The notes beneath the pieces were generated by a model. The model ran no database searches and had not been told where the DNA came from. It saw nothing but the letters and a program-made list of their open reading frames with translations. From the NCBI RefSeq assembly GCF_005930475.1, contig NZ_SJEW01000025.1, positions 1 to 64,000 on the forward strand: a stretch of DNA of 64,000 bases, given 5' to 3'. Made by a program: the position numbers and the translations under genes. The stretch is from Modestobacter altitudinis (GTDB lineage: Bacteria; Actinomycetota; Actinomycetes; Mycobacteriales; Geodermatophilaceae). The stretch's first letter is position 1. Each line of letters starts with the position of its first letter. Shown here in pieces: positions 51,248 to 59,476 of this stretch.

Positions 51248-52565
51248 GACGGCCTTGATGATCGCAGCCTGACGGCTGAGGTTCAGATCGGCCCATCTCA
51301 GCCTGAGTTCTTCGCCGTGACCAGCCAGTCCGTCAAGGGCGCTGTGCTCGGTCAGCCTGGTGAGAGCGCGGCGGTGACGGCGCGTTGGTCTTCGATCCGC
51401 TGTCTCGCCCGGCGCATCCCCGCGCGATCGATCTCACCATCCGCGTACATGTCGGCCAGCTCTTGAAGCTGGTCGGTGTCCGCTCTGATCGCGGCCGCCA
51501 ACTTTCCGGCTTCGCCGTCGTCGTGCGCGGGCAGGCCGTTGAGGGCGTCGGTGAGGGCGGGTGTGTCCAGGCGAAGGAGGACGGCGTCGACGATGAATCG
51601 CTCCAGCTTGTCCGCGTGGATCGCCATGCGGCCGCAGCCACCGAAGTCGGTCCCGGAACGGCAGAGGTAGCGGCGGGTTTCGAAGCGTGGCACTGAGTAC
51701 ATGACGGTGCCGCAGAGGCCGCAGCGGCACACTCCGGACAGGACGTAACGGCGCGCCGTGCGGTTGGTTCGGCGCGCCGGGTCCGTAAGCAGCAGGCGCA
51801 GTCGCTCGCCGTCTGCGGCGCTGATGATCGGCTCCCAGACGGCCCGAGTGAGCGTCTCGCCGCGATGCGTCCTCATGCCGTACATGCGCGGGTTGAGGAG
51901 TAGCTGGCGAACCGTGACCGTGCGCCAAGGACGGCCGGTGACCGTCCGGACGCCTGACTCGTCCAGCCACTTGCTCAAGGACGTCAGGCTCTCTCCGGCC
52001 AGTGCGCGAGCCGCCAGGGCTCGGATGACGTCCGCCTCTTCGGGGCGGTGGGTGAGCTTGTCGGTCTCAAAGCCAAAGGCGCGTGGTCCGCCCATATGGG
52101 GCTCCCTGTGTCTGCCAACTCCTGCATCTTGCGCCGTCCCCGCCTCCGCTTGCTGTCGCTCTCGTTGGCCGCGACAGCCGCCAGTAGTCGCGCCACGAGC
52201 AGTCCGTCCCCGCTCCCGAGGTTCATGTCACCGTGCAAGGTCACCACATCGGAGACGCCCGCTTGAGTACACGTCGCGGCGAACTGCTCGAGCTCGATGG
52301 GCCTTCGGTGTAGGCGGTCCATGTGCCACACGACGACCGCGTCGCGGCGTCCGTCCGACAAGTCTTGCAGCATTCGCGCGTAGGCCGGGCGCTTTTTGCC
52401 GCTGTAGGCGCTCACGTCATCGTCGATGTAGACCTCGCCGACCGTCCATCCGCGACGGCCTACCTCGGCGCGGCAGTCGTCCACCTGCCGCTGCACGCCA
52501 AGCCCGTCGCCGTCGCGGTCTTGGCTGATGCGGGCGTAGACCGCCACTGCGGTCCGTTTCTGCAT
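51164..52565 (-). pseudogene. int: serine integrase of E2, two frameshifts
   Basis: The resolvase domain (AVYARISQDRDGDGLGVQRQ with the catalytic Ser, WHMDRLHRRP, LARLLAAVAANESDSKRRR) is intact. Near 52105 one base is lost, and the recombinase domain continues in another frame (GGPRAFGFETDKLTH, SGVCRCGLCG zinc ribbon, EDQRAVTAAL). Near 51362 a second shift leads to LTRLTEHSALDGLAGHGEELRLRW and ends in NIDRVQPVWRI. The reconstructed enzyme is about 467 aa. It begins 28 bp from the right att site. As read, E2 cannot excise by itself. Confidence 0.87.
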
Positions 52566-52592
52566 CACCGGTGACACTAGTGAATCGTCGTA

Positions 52593-52671
52593 AAGACCAC
52601 GCTGCTCAACTGCCTGTGCGCGGCGATCACCGCCCGCGAGCGGGTGGTCACCTGCGAGGAGGTCTTCGAGC
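52593..52671 (+). pseudogene. tadA: tadA P-loop fragment after E2
   Basis: The frame KTTLLNCLCAAITARERVVTCEEVFEL continues the TadA P-loop and Walker B-side strand directly from 46600. Beyond the codon for Leu at 52671 the sequence no longer resembles TadA, so the remaining C-terminal half of the gene has been lost in a further rearrangement. Confidence 0.9.
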
Positions 52672-52873
52672 TCCCGGAGGCAAGGGAGCTGCACAAGAAG
52701 CGGGGCACCACCTTATGGCAGTAGCGCCGCACAACGTCGGTGAGCCCCATGAAGGTCTGACCCTCCCACCAGCTTGACCAGTAGACATGCGGAACAGGGT
52801 CGACTGTTCGGCCCTCCCTGTAGTCCAATGCGTGGCCTAGCTCAGCGCGCTCAACGATGGGGGAACGAGCGAC
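52672..52873 (-). pseudogene. truncated hypothetical gene at the rearrangement border
   Basis: The minus strand reads ERAELGHALDYREGRTVDPV, HVYWSSWWEGQTFMGLTDVV and RRYCHKVVPRFLC before running into tadA sequence at 52671. The balanced amino-acid use (Trp, Tyr, His) suggests the remains of a real gene cut at the junction. No start or family is identified. Confidence 0.35.
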
Positions 52874-53608
52874 ATGTCAGGATCTGGCCGTTGGACCCCG
52901 CCACCCGAGCAGGTTCAAGCTGATGCAGCGGTTGATGGGAATCGCACGTCGCGCTGGGCTCTTTGGATTTCTGTCATCTTCTCCATCCTGGCGCTACTGG
53001 TCTCCATTGGAAGTCTGGTCGAGCAAAAGAGCATCAATGAAGAACAGAGACGCATCAATGCTGATCAGCGGCGCGCGATGGACGACCAGAGGCGGGCCAT
53101 CGATGATCAGATACGCGCTAACGATGAGAGTCGTACGGATGAATCCATGGAATACGCCATCCGCGTTTCGTGGTGGCTAAACCCGAATGGCGACGTTCTT
53201 ACAATACAGAACAGATCGACAGTGCCTATTCGAGACGTCACGTTGCGCTACAAAGCGATGTCCGAGGCTAGTCAATCGACGCCTTGGGAGAACCTTCCCA
53301 TCTACGATGGCTCCCCAGTCATCTACCAAGACGTGATCGCCCCCTGCACTTCACTATCGATTGATGCTTTGGGGCTCAGGAAGAAATACGAGGGGGAGCC
53401 TCCCGAGTACGGCGTCTACGGGTTTACGACTCTGGCTTTTGTACGCGTCGACTTTATCGATGCGCATGGCTCGTGGTCCATCGGAGTCTCAGGAGAGGAG
53501 CCTCAGATCCTAAAGGTGGAGGATCGCCTGGAATTTAAGGACGGGGATTGGCCGTTTCCGCCGGAGTTCATGGAAGAACAGCCAGCCAGCGACTGTGGAA
53601 GTGGCTGA
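52874..53608 (+). CDS. membrane-anchored coiled-coil/beta protein, paralogue 2
   Basis: The 244-aa protein repeats the layout of the gene at 44497: one membrane helix (about 28-48), a coiled coil (NEEQRRINADQRRAMDDQR, IDDQIRANDESR), then a beta-rich domain with VLTIQNRSTVPIRDVTLRYK, APCTSLSID and VDFIDAHGSWSI, ending ASDCGSG. The helix near the start and the coiled coil suggest an oligomeric membrane complex. Function unknown. The ATG at 52874 follows a purine-rich GGGGGAACGAG. It has lower GC than host genes. Confidence 0.78.
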   Translation: MSGSGRWTPPPEQVQADAAVDGNRTSRWALWISVIFSILALLVSIGSLVEQKSINEEQRRINADQRRAMDDQRRAIDDQIRANDESRTDESMEYAIRVSWWLNPNGDVLTIQNRSTVPIRDVTLRYKAMSEASQSTPWENLPIYDGSPVIYQDVIAPCTSLSIDALGLRKKYEGEPPEYGVYGFTTLAFVRVDFIDAHGSWSIGVSGEEPQILKVEDRLEFKDGDWPFPPEFMEEQPASDCGSG

Positions 53609-53847
53609 CTCGGAACTGCGTTACCAGGCCTCCCACGTTTCGACTTAGTTGAACCGACGTGGACGCACGCTGACAGCCGACGCTTCTGGTGGCTCACCGA
53701 GGCCGTGCAGCTGACGATCTACCCGGCCCGGCCGCAAGGGGACTGAGGTCCACCTGCTGCCACGGCCGGACGCTGCTACCTGACCGCCTTGCCGGATCTG
53801 GGGTGACAGGGCGGGCCGACGACCATGTCGACGCCCCGCCCCTATCG

Positions 53848-54018
53848 CTACCTCAGCAGCGGGATGAAAAGGCCGGCGGCGAGGACTCCCTGCTCGACCG
53901 AGCCGGTGGCGACCGTGATGCCCACCTCGGCGGCAGCCATCACGGCCAGCCCGACGACCCAGGGCCACCCTCGCTGGGGAGGTGCACTCTTGCGCAGTAC
54001 GGTCATGGGCGTTGTCAT
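53848..54018 (-). CDS. 56-aa two-TM small protein, holin-like
   Basis: The product has a short basic start (VLRKSAPPQRG) and two hydrophobic stretches (WPWVVGLAVMAAAEVGI and GVLAAGLFIPLLR). AGGAGA lies 9 bp upstream of its ATG, which supports translation. Size, topology and prophage context suggest a holin or other small phage membrane protein, but there is no specific motif. Bases 53609-53847 show no gene. Confidence 0.5.
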   Translation of the reverse strand: MTTPMTVLRKSAPPQRGWPWVVGLAVMAAAEVGITVATGSVEQGVLAAGLFIPLLR

Positions 54019-54349
54019 AGACGGCGTCTCCTGTCAGTGCTTCCTGTGCGGTCACGGAGATCTCGGACGGGCTCCCTGTTCCAGCAGGGGGCCCGTTCGC
54101 ATTTCTGCGGACGGGCCACGACCCGGCGGTATCTCCCGGATGTCGCGGCCGGGGTTCCGGTGCGACAGCGCGGAGTCTAGGGACGCACCCCTACAGGTAC
54201 GACCTCTCGAACCCGCCCTCGACCGCACAAGTGGGTTGACAGGCGGTGGATGAAGGGCTGTTTCCGCTAGTCAGCGCACATCCTCAGCCCGATCCGTGCT
54301 CCGTGCGGGTGTCGCAGGGACCCCGTTGGACGGTGACGTTCAGGCGGGA

Positions 54350-54550
54350 TCAGCTGCGTCGGTGCGGGTCGATCCGCAGGCCGTTCATCCGTCTCTCCAT
54401 CGGGAAGCGCGCGATGGCTGCGTCCCTCTCCTCATCCGTCATCTCGTGCGGCGGGTCGTACTTCTGGATCAGCTCATCGAGGACCCGGCGCTCCTCCTGC
54501 GCCTCGCGCAGGGCCTGGCGGTCGGCATCGGTGAACCAGCGGATCGTCAC
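54350..54550 (-). CDS. 66-aa charged helical protein, phage-type
   Basis: The product (IRWFTDADRQALREAQEERR, EMTDEERDAAIARFP) is highly charged and helical, like many short actinophage proteins. The GTG start has GAGGAG 11 bp upstream. No function can be given. The stretch 54019-54349 shows no other gene. Confidence 0.5.
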   Translation of the reverse strand: MTIRWFTDADRQALREAQEERRVLDELIQKYDPPHEMTDEERDAAIARFPMERRMNGLRIDPHRRS

Positions 54551-54588
54551 GGACCGAGGCTCCTCGGCTGGGTAACAGCGGTCAACGC

Positions 54589-54622
54589 GAAGGACCCGCC
54601 ACCGTGAGGTGACGGGCCCTTC
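54589..54622. terminator. hairpin after the secreted protein gene
   Basis: AAGGACCCGCCACC (54590-54603) pairs with 54608-54621, with two mismatches, around a GTGA loop. It lies 13 bp beyond the stop of the secreted protein gene on the minus strand. Confidence 0.6.
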
Positions 54623-54634
54623 CTCGTTCAGTCC

Positions 54635-55513
54635 TCAGACGGTGGTGCGGCAGAACTCGTTGTCCGAGAGGTCGATCGCCGGTGACCGGTTCCCGAACTC
54701 GTCCACGCCATAGACCGGATAGGGCGTGCTGCACAGCCCCATGATGCTGGCACCGGTGTAGCCGCCCTGGGCGTCCGTGGTGAAGAAGGAGCTGATGACG
54801 TCGCCGTAGCCGGTGCTGGAGTTGACCTTCCGCACCGAGGTCTCGGTGTTAGGCCTGAAGCCTGATGCCTGCAGCTGAACTGTGTACACCCGGTTGCGGC
54901 CCGTGCCGTAGCCCTCAGACGCAGCGACCTCGATCAGCGGCGTGAGGGGCACCGCCGGGGACTCACAGCCCGGCAGCGGGTTCGCCAGCTCGACCCGGAC
55001 GGGCTCGAAGAGCCCCGTCGGCGGACGGTAGTGGTCACCCTCGACAGCGGTGATCGCGGTGGCCTGAGCCCCGCAGTCGTTGGTCAGGGTGTACGCGTCG
55101 GTGGTGCCGTCCTCTTTCACGGCGAAGGTCTGGGACTGCGGCTGGCTGACCCCGGGCAGTTCGTAGGTCAGCGTCACGATCCCACTCGGCTTGGCACCCT
55201 CCAGCCGGTACGAGAGGCCCCAGGTGCCGGGCCACGTCGCCAGCCACTCCTCGGTGAACGCCGAGTGCGGCACGGCGACCAGCTGCGGCGTGTAGACCTC
55301 CACCGGCGGCACGACCGGCACCAGCGCACCACCCCGGGCCAGCGTCGAGACGCACCGCCCCTGGTTGGCGAACGGCTTGCCGGTGGCCGGGTCCTTGTAG
55401 TTCACGTAGCCGCCGTTCTTACACACGGCAGAGGGGTCAGCGGCGGACGCCGGAGCGGCAAAGCCGACCACAGAGAGCGCAGCAATCGACAGGACGGTGG
55501 CGGTGCGCTTCAC
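54635..55513 (-). CDS. secreted hypothetical protein
   Basis: The 292-aa protein has a classic signal peptide (KRTATVLSIAALSVVGFAAPASA, cut near residue 24). The next segment CKNGGYVNYKDPATGKPFANQGRCVS is a motif seen in many short secreted actinobacterial proteins. The rest is beta-rich (VTLTYELPG, QLQASGFRPNTETSV) and could be one or two Ig-like domains. No enzyme motif. It is convergent with the 66-aa gene region and divergent from the terminase fragment. Host-like GC suggests recent exchange among related bacteria. Confidence 0.78.
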   Translation of the reverse strand: MKRTATVLSIAALSVVGFAAPASAADPSAVCKNGGYVNYKDPATGKPFANQGRCVSTLARGGALVPVVPPVEVYTPQLVAVPHSAFTEEWLATWPGTWGLSYRLEGAKPSGIVTLTYELPGVSQPQSQTFAVKEDGTTDAYTLTNDCGAQATAITAVEGDHYRPPTGLFEPVRVELANPLPGCESPAVPLTPLIEVAASEGYGTGRNRVYTVQLQASGFRPNTETSVRKVNSSTGYGDVISSFFTTDAQGGYTGASIMGLCSTPYPVYGVDEFGNRSPAIDLSDNEFCRTTV

Positions 55514-55524
55514 AAGGTCCCCCA

Positions 55525-56451
55525 GTGGTCTTCGGACGACGACGTCCGGTAGTGACGCGTGATGCTCTCATTGACAACGACCGAGCGGACGCTGTTCATA
55601 GGGCGGCTCTTGTCAGCGTGGCCCACGTGGTCGATCAACACCACGGCAAGACCGGCACGGCGGAACGGCTCCACCAAGAGGCGGTGGACCGCGTCGATCG
55701 CCAAGCCAAGCGGCGAGGTAACGCTGCCTACTTCGAGCGGGTGTGGCTCAACCGCCGCACCCAAGGCGCGAGGCAGGCTTTCGACGCCGACCGGTGGTCT
55801 CACCTCACCCGCATCCGCGAGCTACCGATCGGCGGGCCGATCGCGCTTGGGCTGGACAGCTCCAAGTGGCGGGACTCCACCGGCATCGTCGCCACCGACA
55901 TGCTCACCGGCTGGCAATGGCTGGCCGGCTGGTGGGAACACCCCGGCGCGAAGGACCCGAACTGGGAGGTTCCCACTTCTGAGGTCGAAGCCACCCTCGA
56001 TGACCTGTTCGCCCGTTTTCACGTCACGCGCCTGTACGGCGACCCGGCGCAGGGCTATGACGTGATCCTGGCCCGGCAGGCGAGCAAGCACGTCCCCCGC
56101 CGCGTGGTCGAGTTCTTCACCGACTCCAGGGGCCTGCGACGCACCGCGCTGGCCTGCCGCAGCTATGCCAACGCCATGCGCTCCGGTGAGGTCACTCACG
56201 CCGGGGACGAACGGTTCACCGCTCACATCGGCGCCGCGGTCAAGCGGGATGTGCGGGCGACCGACGACAAGAGTGCACCGCTGTGGCTGATCGAGAAGGA
56301 GCGGCGGGATTCCCCGTTCAAGGTCGACTACGCGATGGCGGGTCTCATCTCTTGGCAGGCGTACCTCGATGCCATCGCCAGTGGTGACCCGCTCGCCGAG
56401 ATAAGCAAGCCAGCGCTCACCCGGGTTCGTGGTCGGGTGCGGTCCCGTTGA
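55525..56451 (+). pseudogene. phage terminase large subunit, nuclease half
   Basis: The text AYFERVWLNRRTQGARQAFDADRW, GGPIALGLDSSKWRDSTGIVATDM, LYGDPAQGYDVI and KRDVRATDDKSAPLWLIEKER is the C-terminal nuclease domain of a phage terminase large subunit, with the acidic residues of the RNase H-like site. The N-terminal ATPase domain with Walker motifs is missing; the first 60 codons upstream of about 55700 look unrelated. It cannot package DNA and marks a deleted prophage. Confidence 0.75.
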
Positions 56452-56472
56452 GTGGTGCGCGGCCCCCGTGCA

Positions 56473-56856
56473 TCATTCCTGCATAAACTTTTCTGGCACG
56501 TCTGACAGCGACATGATGCGGATGGGTCGGTCCGCGAAGCGGCTCACCCTGAGGCGCAGCTCGAACACGTGTGTCATGGCTTGCAGAATCTCGTACGGAT
56601 CCTTGTTATGAATTAGGAACTCCGTCGCGACGACTTCCTCCTCAGCGGTCTCGGCGCCCTGGGGGATGGCGATTACACGTAGCGCATGACTGTGTTCGCC
56701 ACCCCCGATGTCGAGTCCGATGATGAACCAGTCGTCGTGATTGAGACCCACCAGATCATTCAACGACGGCCCAGTCATCCGCTTATCGAGTTGCGCCGTG
56801 CCTACCCAGTCGGGATACGTGACCTCGGCCTCTCCCCACAAGAATCCGTCTTCCAT
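56473..56856 (-). CDS. 127-aa acidic hypothetical protein
   Basis: The product is acidic with balanced composition (VTYPDWVGTAQLDKRM, DDWFIIGLDIGGGEHSHALRV, RFADRPIRIMSLSDVPEKF). It has no signal or membrane segment. The style resembles SMI1/Imm-type immunity-like or other small globular proteins, but no family is identified. It lies convergent to the terminase fragment and downstream of the 139-aa gene on the same strand, with a 48-bp gap. Confidence 0.6.
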   Translation of the reverse strand: MEDGFLWGEAEVTYPDWVGTAQLDKRMTGPSLNDLVGLNHDDWFIIGLDIGGGEHSHALRVIAIPQGAETAEEEVVATEFLIHNKDPYEILQAMTHVFELRLRVSRFADRPIRIMSLSDVPEKFMQE

Positions 56857-56904
56857 TAATCAACCCTTCTCTTAGTAGGGGCACCACCGAGCCGGACCGC
56901 TTCG

Positions 56905-57324
56905 TTATGCAGACGTTCCGTCACGCTGCACATGGTCGTCGCCGAGGGCTTTGACGAAGCGTCGCGCCAAGTCGGTCCAGTCGGCTGCCGTGAGCCCCGT
57001 TGAGGCAGTCAGTTCCTCGATCGCTCCCTGTAGGTCCCACGACGGGCGAAGGTGTGGTGCAAATCCCCGATCAGCGGCCCAAAAGGCCAGATACGAGCCC
57101 GTTCGGCCTTCACTCTTGCTGAGAATGCGCGGCACGGCATTGCGCTCAAATGAAGCCTTGACGTGCGGATAGCGCTTGGCGTGGGGCCATTCCGCCCACG
57201 CGCGCCGGAACGCGGTATCTGCGTCCTGGTTGTCGACTGCGGTAACGCCCAACACTAGGCACCCGATCGCCAGTCCCTCGGCAACCGTCGTCTCCTGCTC
57301 CGCCTTCGATCCCACTTGATCCAC
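56905..57324 (-). CDS. 139-aa hypothetical protein
   Basis: A mainly helical soluble protein (TVAEGLAIGCLVLG, WAEWPHAKRYPHVKASFERN, AFWAADRGFAPHLRPSWDL, ADWTDLARRFVKAL). No family recognised. It is probably transcribed with the 127-aa gene that follows. Divergent from the 90-aa gene, leaving a 50-bp shared upstream region. Mid-level GC. Confidence 0.6.
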   Translation of the reverse strand: MDQVGSKAEQETTVAEGLAIGCLVLGVTAVDNQDADTAFRRAWAEWPHAKRYPHVKASFERNAVPRILSKSEGRTGSYLAFWAADRGFAPHLRPSWDLQGAIEELTASTGLTAADWTDLARRFVKALGDDHVQRDGTSA

Positions 57325-57374
57325 AACGTGACCGTAGCGTCACGAAGCGCGGCGTCCGCTGATCGACACGTTGG

Positions 57375-57647
57375 GTGCCTAGTCTGACCGACGTGTGGAC
57401 GCCGACCCCCGACGAGGCGCTGGCAGACGATCTGCAGGCGGCACTCGCTCGGCCGGGTGCATCGTGGGTGTCGCCGCCACGGCCGGTGGCTTTGACCACC
57501 GAAGATAAGGCCACTGGGTGGCTATGGTGCCGGCAGAGGACTGCTGACGGCATCTGGCTGGGCCTGGCCACCATCTTTTACGGCCGCTTCTTCGAGGGTG
57601 CGGAGCTGGGCTGGCATCAGGCGAAAGACCTACGCACCCTCGACTAG
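57375..57647 (+). CDS. 90-aa hypothetical protein
   Basis: Small soluble protein with a helical N-terminus (TPDEALADDLQAALARPG) and Trp-rich C-terminal part (ATGWLWCRQRTADGIWLGLA, GAELGWHQAKDLRTLD). No family recognised. The region 57648-57866 after it contains no gene. Confidence 0.55.
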   Translation: MPSLTDVWTPTPDEALADDLQAALARPGASWVSPPRPVALTTEDKATGWLWCRQRTADGIWLGLATIFYGRFFEGAELGWHQAKDLRTLD

Positions 57648-57866
57648 TCCGCCTCGCCTTGGGGACAGCCTTCGGTGTGGTGATCTATGCGTCGCCGCTG
57701 GGAAGGGTCGGAGAGTTGAGGGTTGGATTGCATCCAATTCGTTCTGGTCGTAAGAGAGGGCGCGGCCCGCGCCCTTGTGTCGAGTTATGTTGTAGGGGTG
57801 CCCCTAGACCCACAGCATGGCCGGCTTGGCGCCGAGGTAATCCGCCAGTCGGTGTCGACGCGGATA

Positions 57867-58862
57867 TCAGTTGGCATGCGGCGCTGAACAATGTGCGCTC
57901 AAGGAGCGTACGTCTTGCAAAATGACCTTGACCTCACTGTCCATAACGCGATAGGTCTTTTCGCGGTCGGCGAGGACAAGCACCCCGTTTGCATGACCTA
58001 GGTACAGTCGCACGTTTGCCGGAACCGTCAACGGGCGGCCGTCGGTCCACTCGAAGCAAGCGGGCCGCACATCGAGTCCGACGACGAATAGCGCAGCGAT
58101 CGTGAAATCGCTCGGGCCGTTAGCTACGTCCTCGCCCGCCGTTGAGGCGAGATCCATCGCTCCAAGAACGGCGATACCGAAGAGTGCAACCGTGCACACC
58201 GTGATGGCCAGGGCGTGCCGTATCCGCGCGAGGGCGCCAAAAAGGGCGCTCAAAAGAGCAATGTATAGGACTGTAAAGCCGATCTGGTCTCCGACGCTGC
58301 CCAGGGGGTCCCAGTAATTTCCGAAGAACGAACCCGGGACGGTTCTACCGACTACTGTAACGACAGTGGCGCAGAGGATGCTCACTGCCCAGGTTTGCCG
58401 TTTTGTGTCACCTGCCGCGCCGCGCGAGTACAGATGTACCTGATCATCGCCCGCCGACTTGTCGCGCCAACTATTGAATCGCGCGGCTACTGCACGAGCG
58501 AGGCGACGCCTGTCGAAGGGTAGCCATCCGAGTGCAGACCACAGTAAAATGCCTGCCATGCCGTAGATGTAGGGAACCAGGACGGCCAAAAAGGCGCCTA
58601 GCATAGTCAGAAAGAAAAAGACGATGGCCGCGAATATTGTTGCGCGGACAACGAGCGCTGCCTGACTGACGCCGACCTCCTCAGGAGACGTTCCGAACTC
58701 CATGAGAAAGAAAAGGTCGAACGAATAAAGAATGGCATATGCCGCGGATCCGAGCAGTCCAAGCGAGAAGGTGACTGCGCCGGGTTGCAGCCACGCCGGC
58801 CATACCCCCCGCCGTTTGATCCGCTGCTCAACTCCAGTCATTGGCGCGCCCGTCTCGACCAT
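57867..58862 (-). CDS. multi-pass membrane protein of unknown family
   Basis: The 331-aa protein has about six or seven membrane helices: an N-terminal pair (AVTFSLGLLGSAAYAILYSF, ATIFAAIVFFFLTMLGAFLA), a cytoplasmic loop (about 110-165) and further helices to about 270, then a C-terminal soluble beta-rich part with the text YLGHANGVLVLADREKTYRV. The start at 58862 has AGGA 9 bp upstream; ATG 58841 is the alternative. Lower GC than host genes. Bases 58863-59130 hold no further gene. Confidence 0.68.
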   Translation of the reverse strand: MVETGAPMTGVEQRIKRRGVWPAWLQPGAVTFSLGLLGSAAYAILYSFDLFFLMEFGTSPEEVGVSQAALVVRATIFAAIVFFFLTMLGAFLAVLVPYIYGMAGILLWSALGWLPFDRRRLARAVAARFNSWRDKSAGDDQVHLYSRGAAGDTKRQTWAVSILCATVVTVVGRTVPGSFFGNYWDPLGSVGDQIGFTVLYIALLSALFGALARIRHALAITVCTVALFGIAVLGAMDLASTAGEDVANGPSDFTIAALFVVGLDVRPACFEWTDGRPLTVPANVRLYLGHANGVLVLADREKTYRVMDSEVKVILQDVRSLSAHCSAPHAN

Positions 58863-59130
58863 GCAAGTCCTATCCAGCTCGAGGGGAGGGACGTTGGGTG
58901 CGGGCCTGTCACTTAGCGGGACCGCCAAGTCCGGCTTCGAGCACGCCCCGAGTCTTCGGCCAGTGCTTGGCCGTCTGAGGATAGTCGGCTCGGCGCTTCT
59001 TGCTCGAACGCGCAATTGGGACGCGCGGGGCCAGTTTGGCGGGTTGTCGAGAGACGTCCCGCCTCCGTGTCGGATGGTGGGACAAAGATCCGACTCGGCG
59101 GCTTGTGACGAGCGAGTTGTCTTCTAGTAG

Positions 59131-59241
59131 AACCGGGTCAACCTGACTCTTGCGGTCCCGGTCGTGTTCCTGGTGCTGCCGGTCACCGTCTTGTTCGCCC
59201 TGTTCCCGGGGCTGATCAGCATCGTCTCGCTGGCGCAGTGA
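59131..59241 (+). pseudogene. tadC: tadC 3' end remnant
   Basis: Thirty-six codons (NRVNLTLAVPVVFLVLPVTV, LFALFPGLISIVSLAQ) form the last membrane helix of a TadC/T2SF-type inner membrane pilus protein. They are preceded directly by an in-frame TAG at 59128. The gene before this point is gone. Its position just before the pilin-like gene is the normal tad order. Confidence 0.72.
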
Positions 59242-59269
59242 CGCCGGTGACCGACAGAGAGGACGACGG

Positions 59270-59476
59270 ATGCGCGCGTACGCGTACCTGCTGGCCGCGG
59301 TCGCGGCCCTGACCGCCCGGCTGCGGGAGGACGATCCCGAGCGGGGCGACGTCCCGGGCTGGGTGATGATCACGGTGATGACGGCGGCCCTGGTGCTGGC
59401 CATCCTCGTGCCGTTCCGGACGGCGATCGTGGACGCGGTGTCGAGGGCGCTGGAGTCCGTCACGAGTGCGGGCTGA
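59270..59476 (+). CDS. Flp-type pilin-like small membrane protein
   Basis: The 68-aa product has a charged segment (RLREDDPERGDVPGWVM) and a single helix (ITVMTAALVLAILVPF) followed by a short amphipathic tail, as in small Tad-locus pilins and pilin-like proteins. GAGAGGACG precedes the ATG. Its end overlaps the start of the TadE-like gene. With tadA and tadC broken, it probably cannot be assembled into a pilus. Confidence 0.7.
   Translation: MRAYAYLLAAVAALTARLREDDPERGDVPGWVMITVMTAALVLAILVPFRTAIVDAVSRALESVTSAG

Larger units (their letters stand above)
46599..52594. mobile_element. compact integrative element E2 with NACHT gene (about 6.0 kb)
   Basis: The element splits the tadA P-loop codons. 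GGCAA on the left and AAGACC on the right share the dinucleotide AA (46599-46600 and 52593-52594); joining them there restores GGTQAGKTTLLN. A serine integrase gene begins 28 bp from the right end, and such enzymes cut at a 2-bp core. Inside are a NACHT NTPase gene, an origin-like inverted repeat, an HUH replication gene and a small ORF. No transfer or virion genes are present, so spread would need replication plus a helper or natural uptake. Confidence 0.87.
52672..59130. mobile_element. prophage-like remnant replacing tadA end, tadB and most of tadC
   Basis: Between the tadA P-loop fragment and the tadC tail lie about 6.5 kb of small hypothetical genes, a small two-TM gene, a secreted protein gene and a terminase fragment. 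No integrase is present, and the two borders share no convincing repeat, which indicates an insertion followed by deletion of the left part of a prophage and of host tad genes. Confidence 0.65.

Noticed and set aside
52664-59136. Attachment repeat bounding the third foreign region
   Set aside because: Only GTCTTC is shared near the two borders, and the flanking host genes differ (tadA versus tadC), so this is not a simple site-specific insertion.
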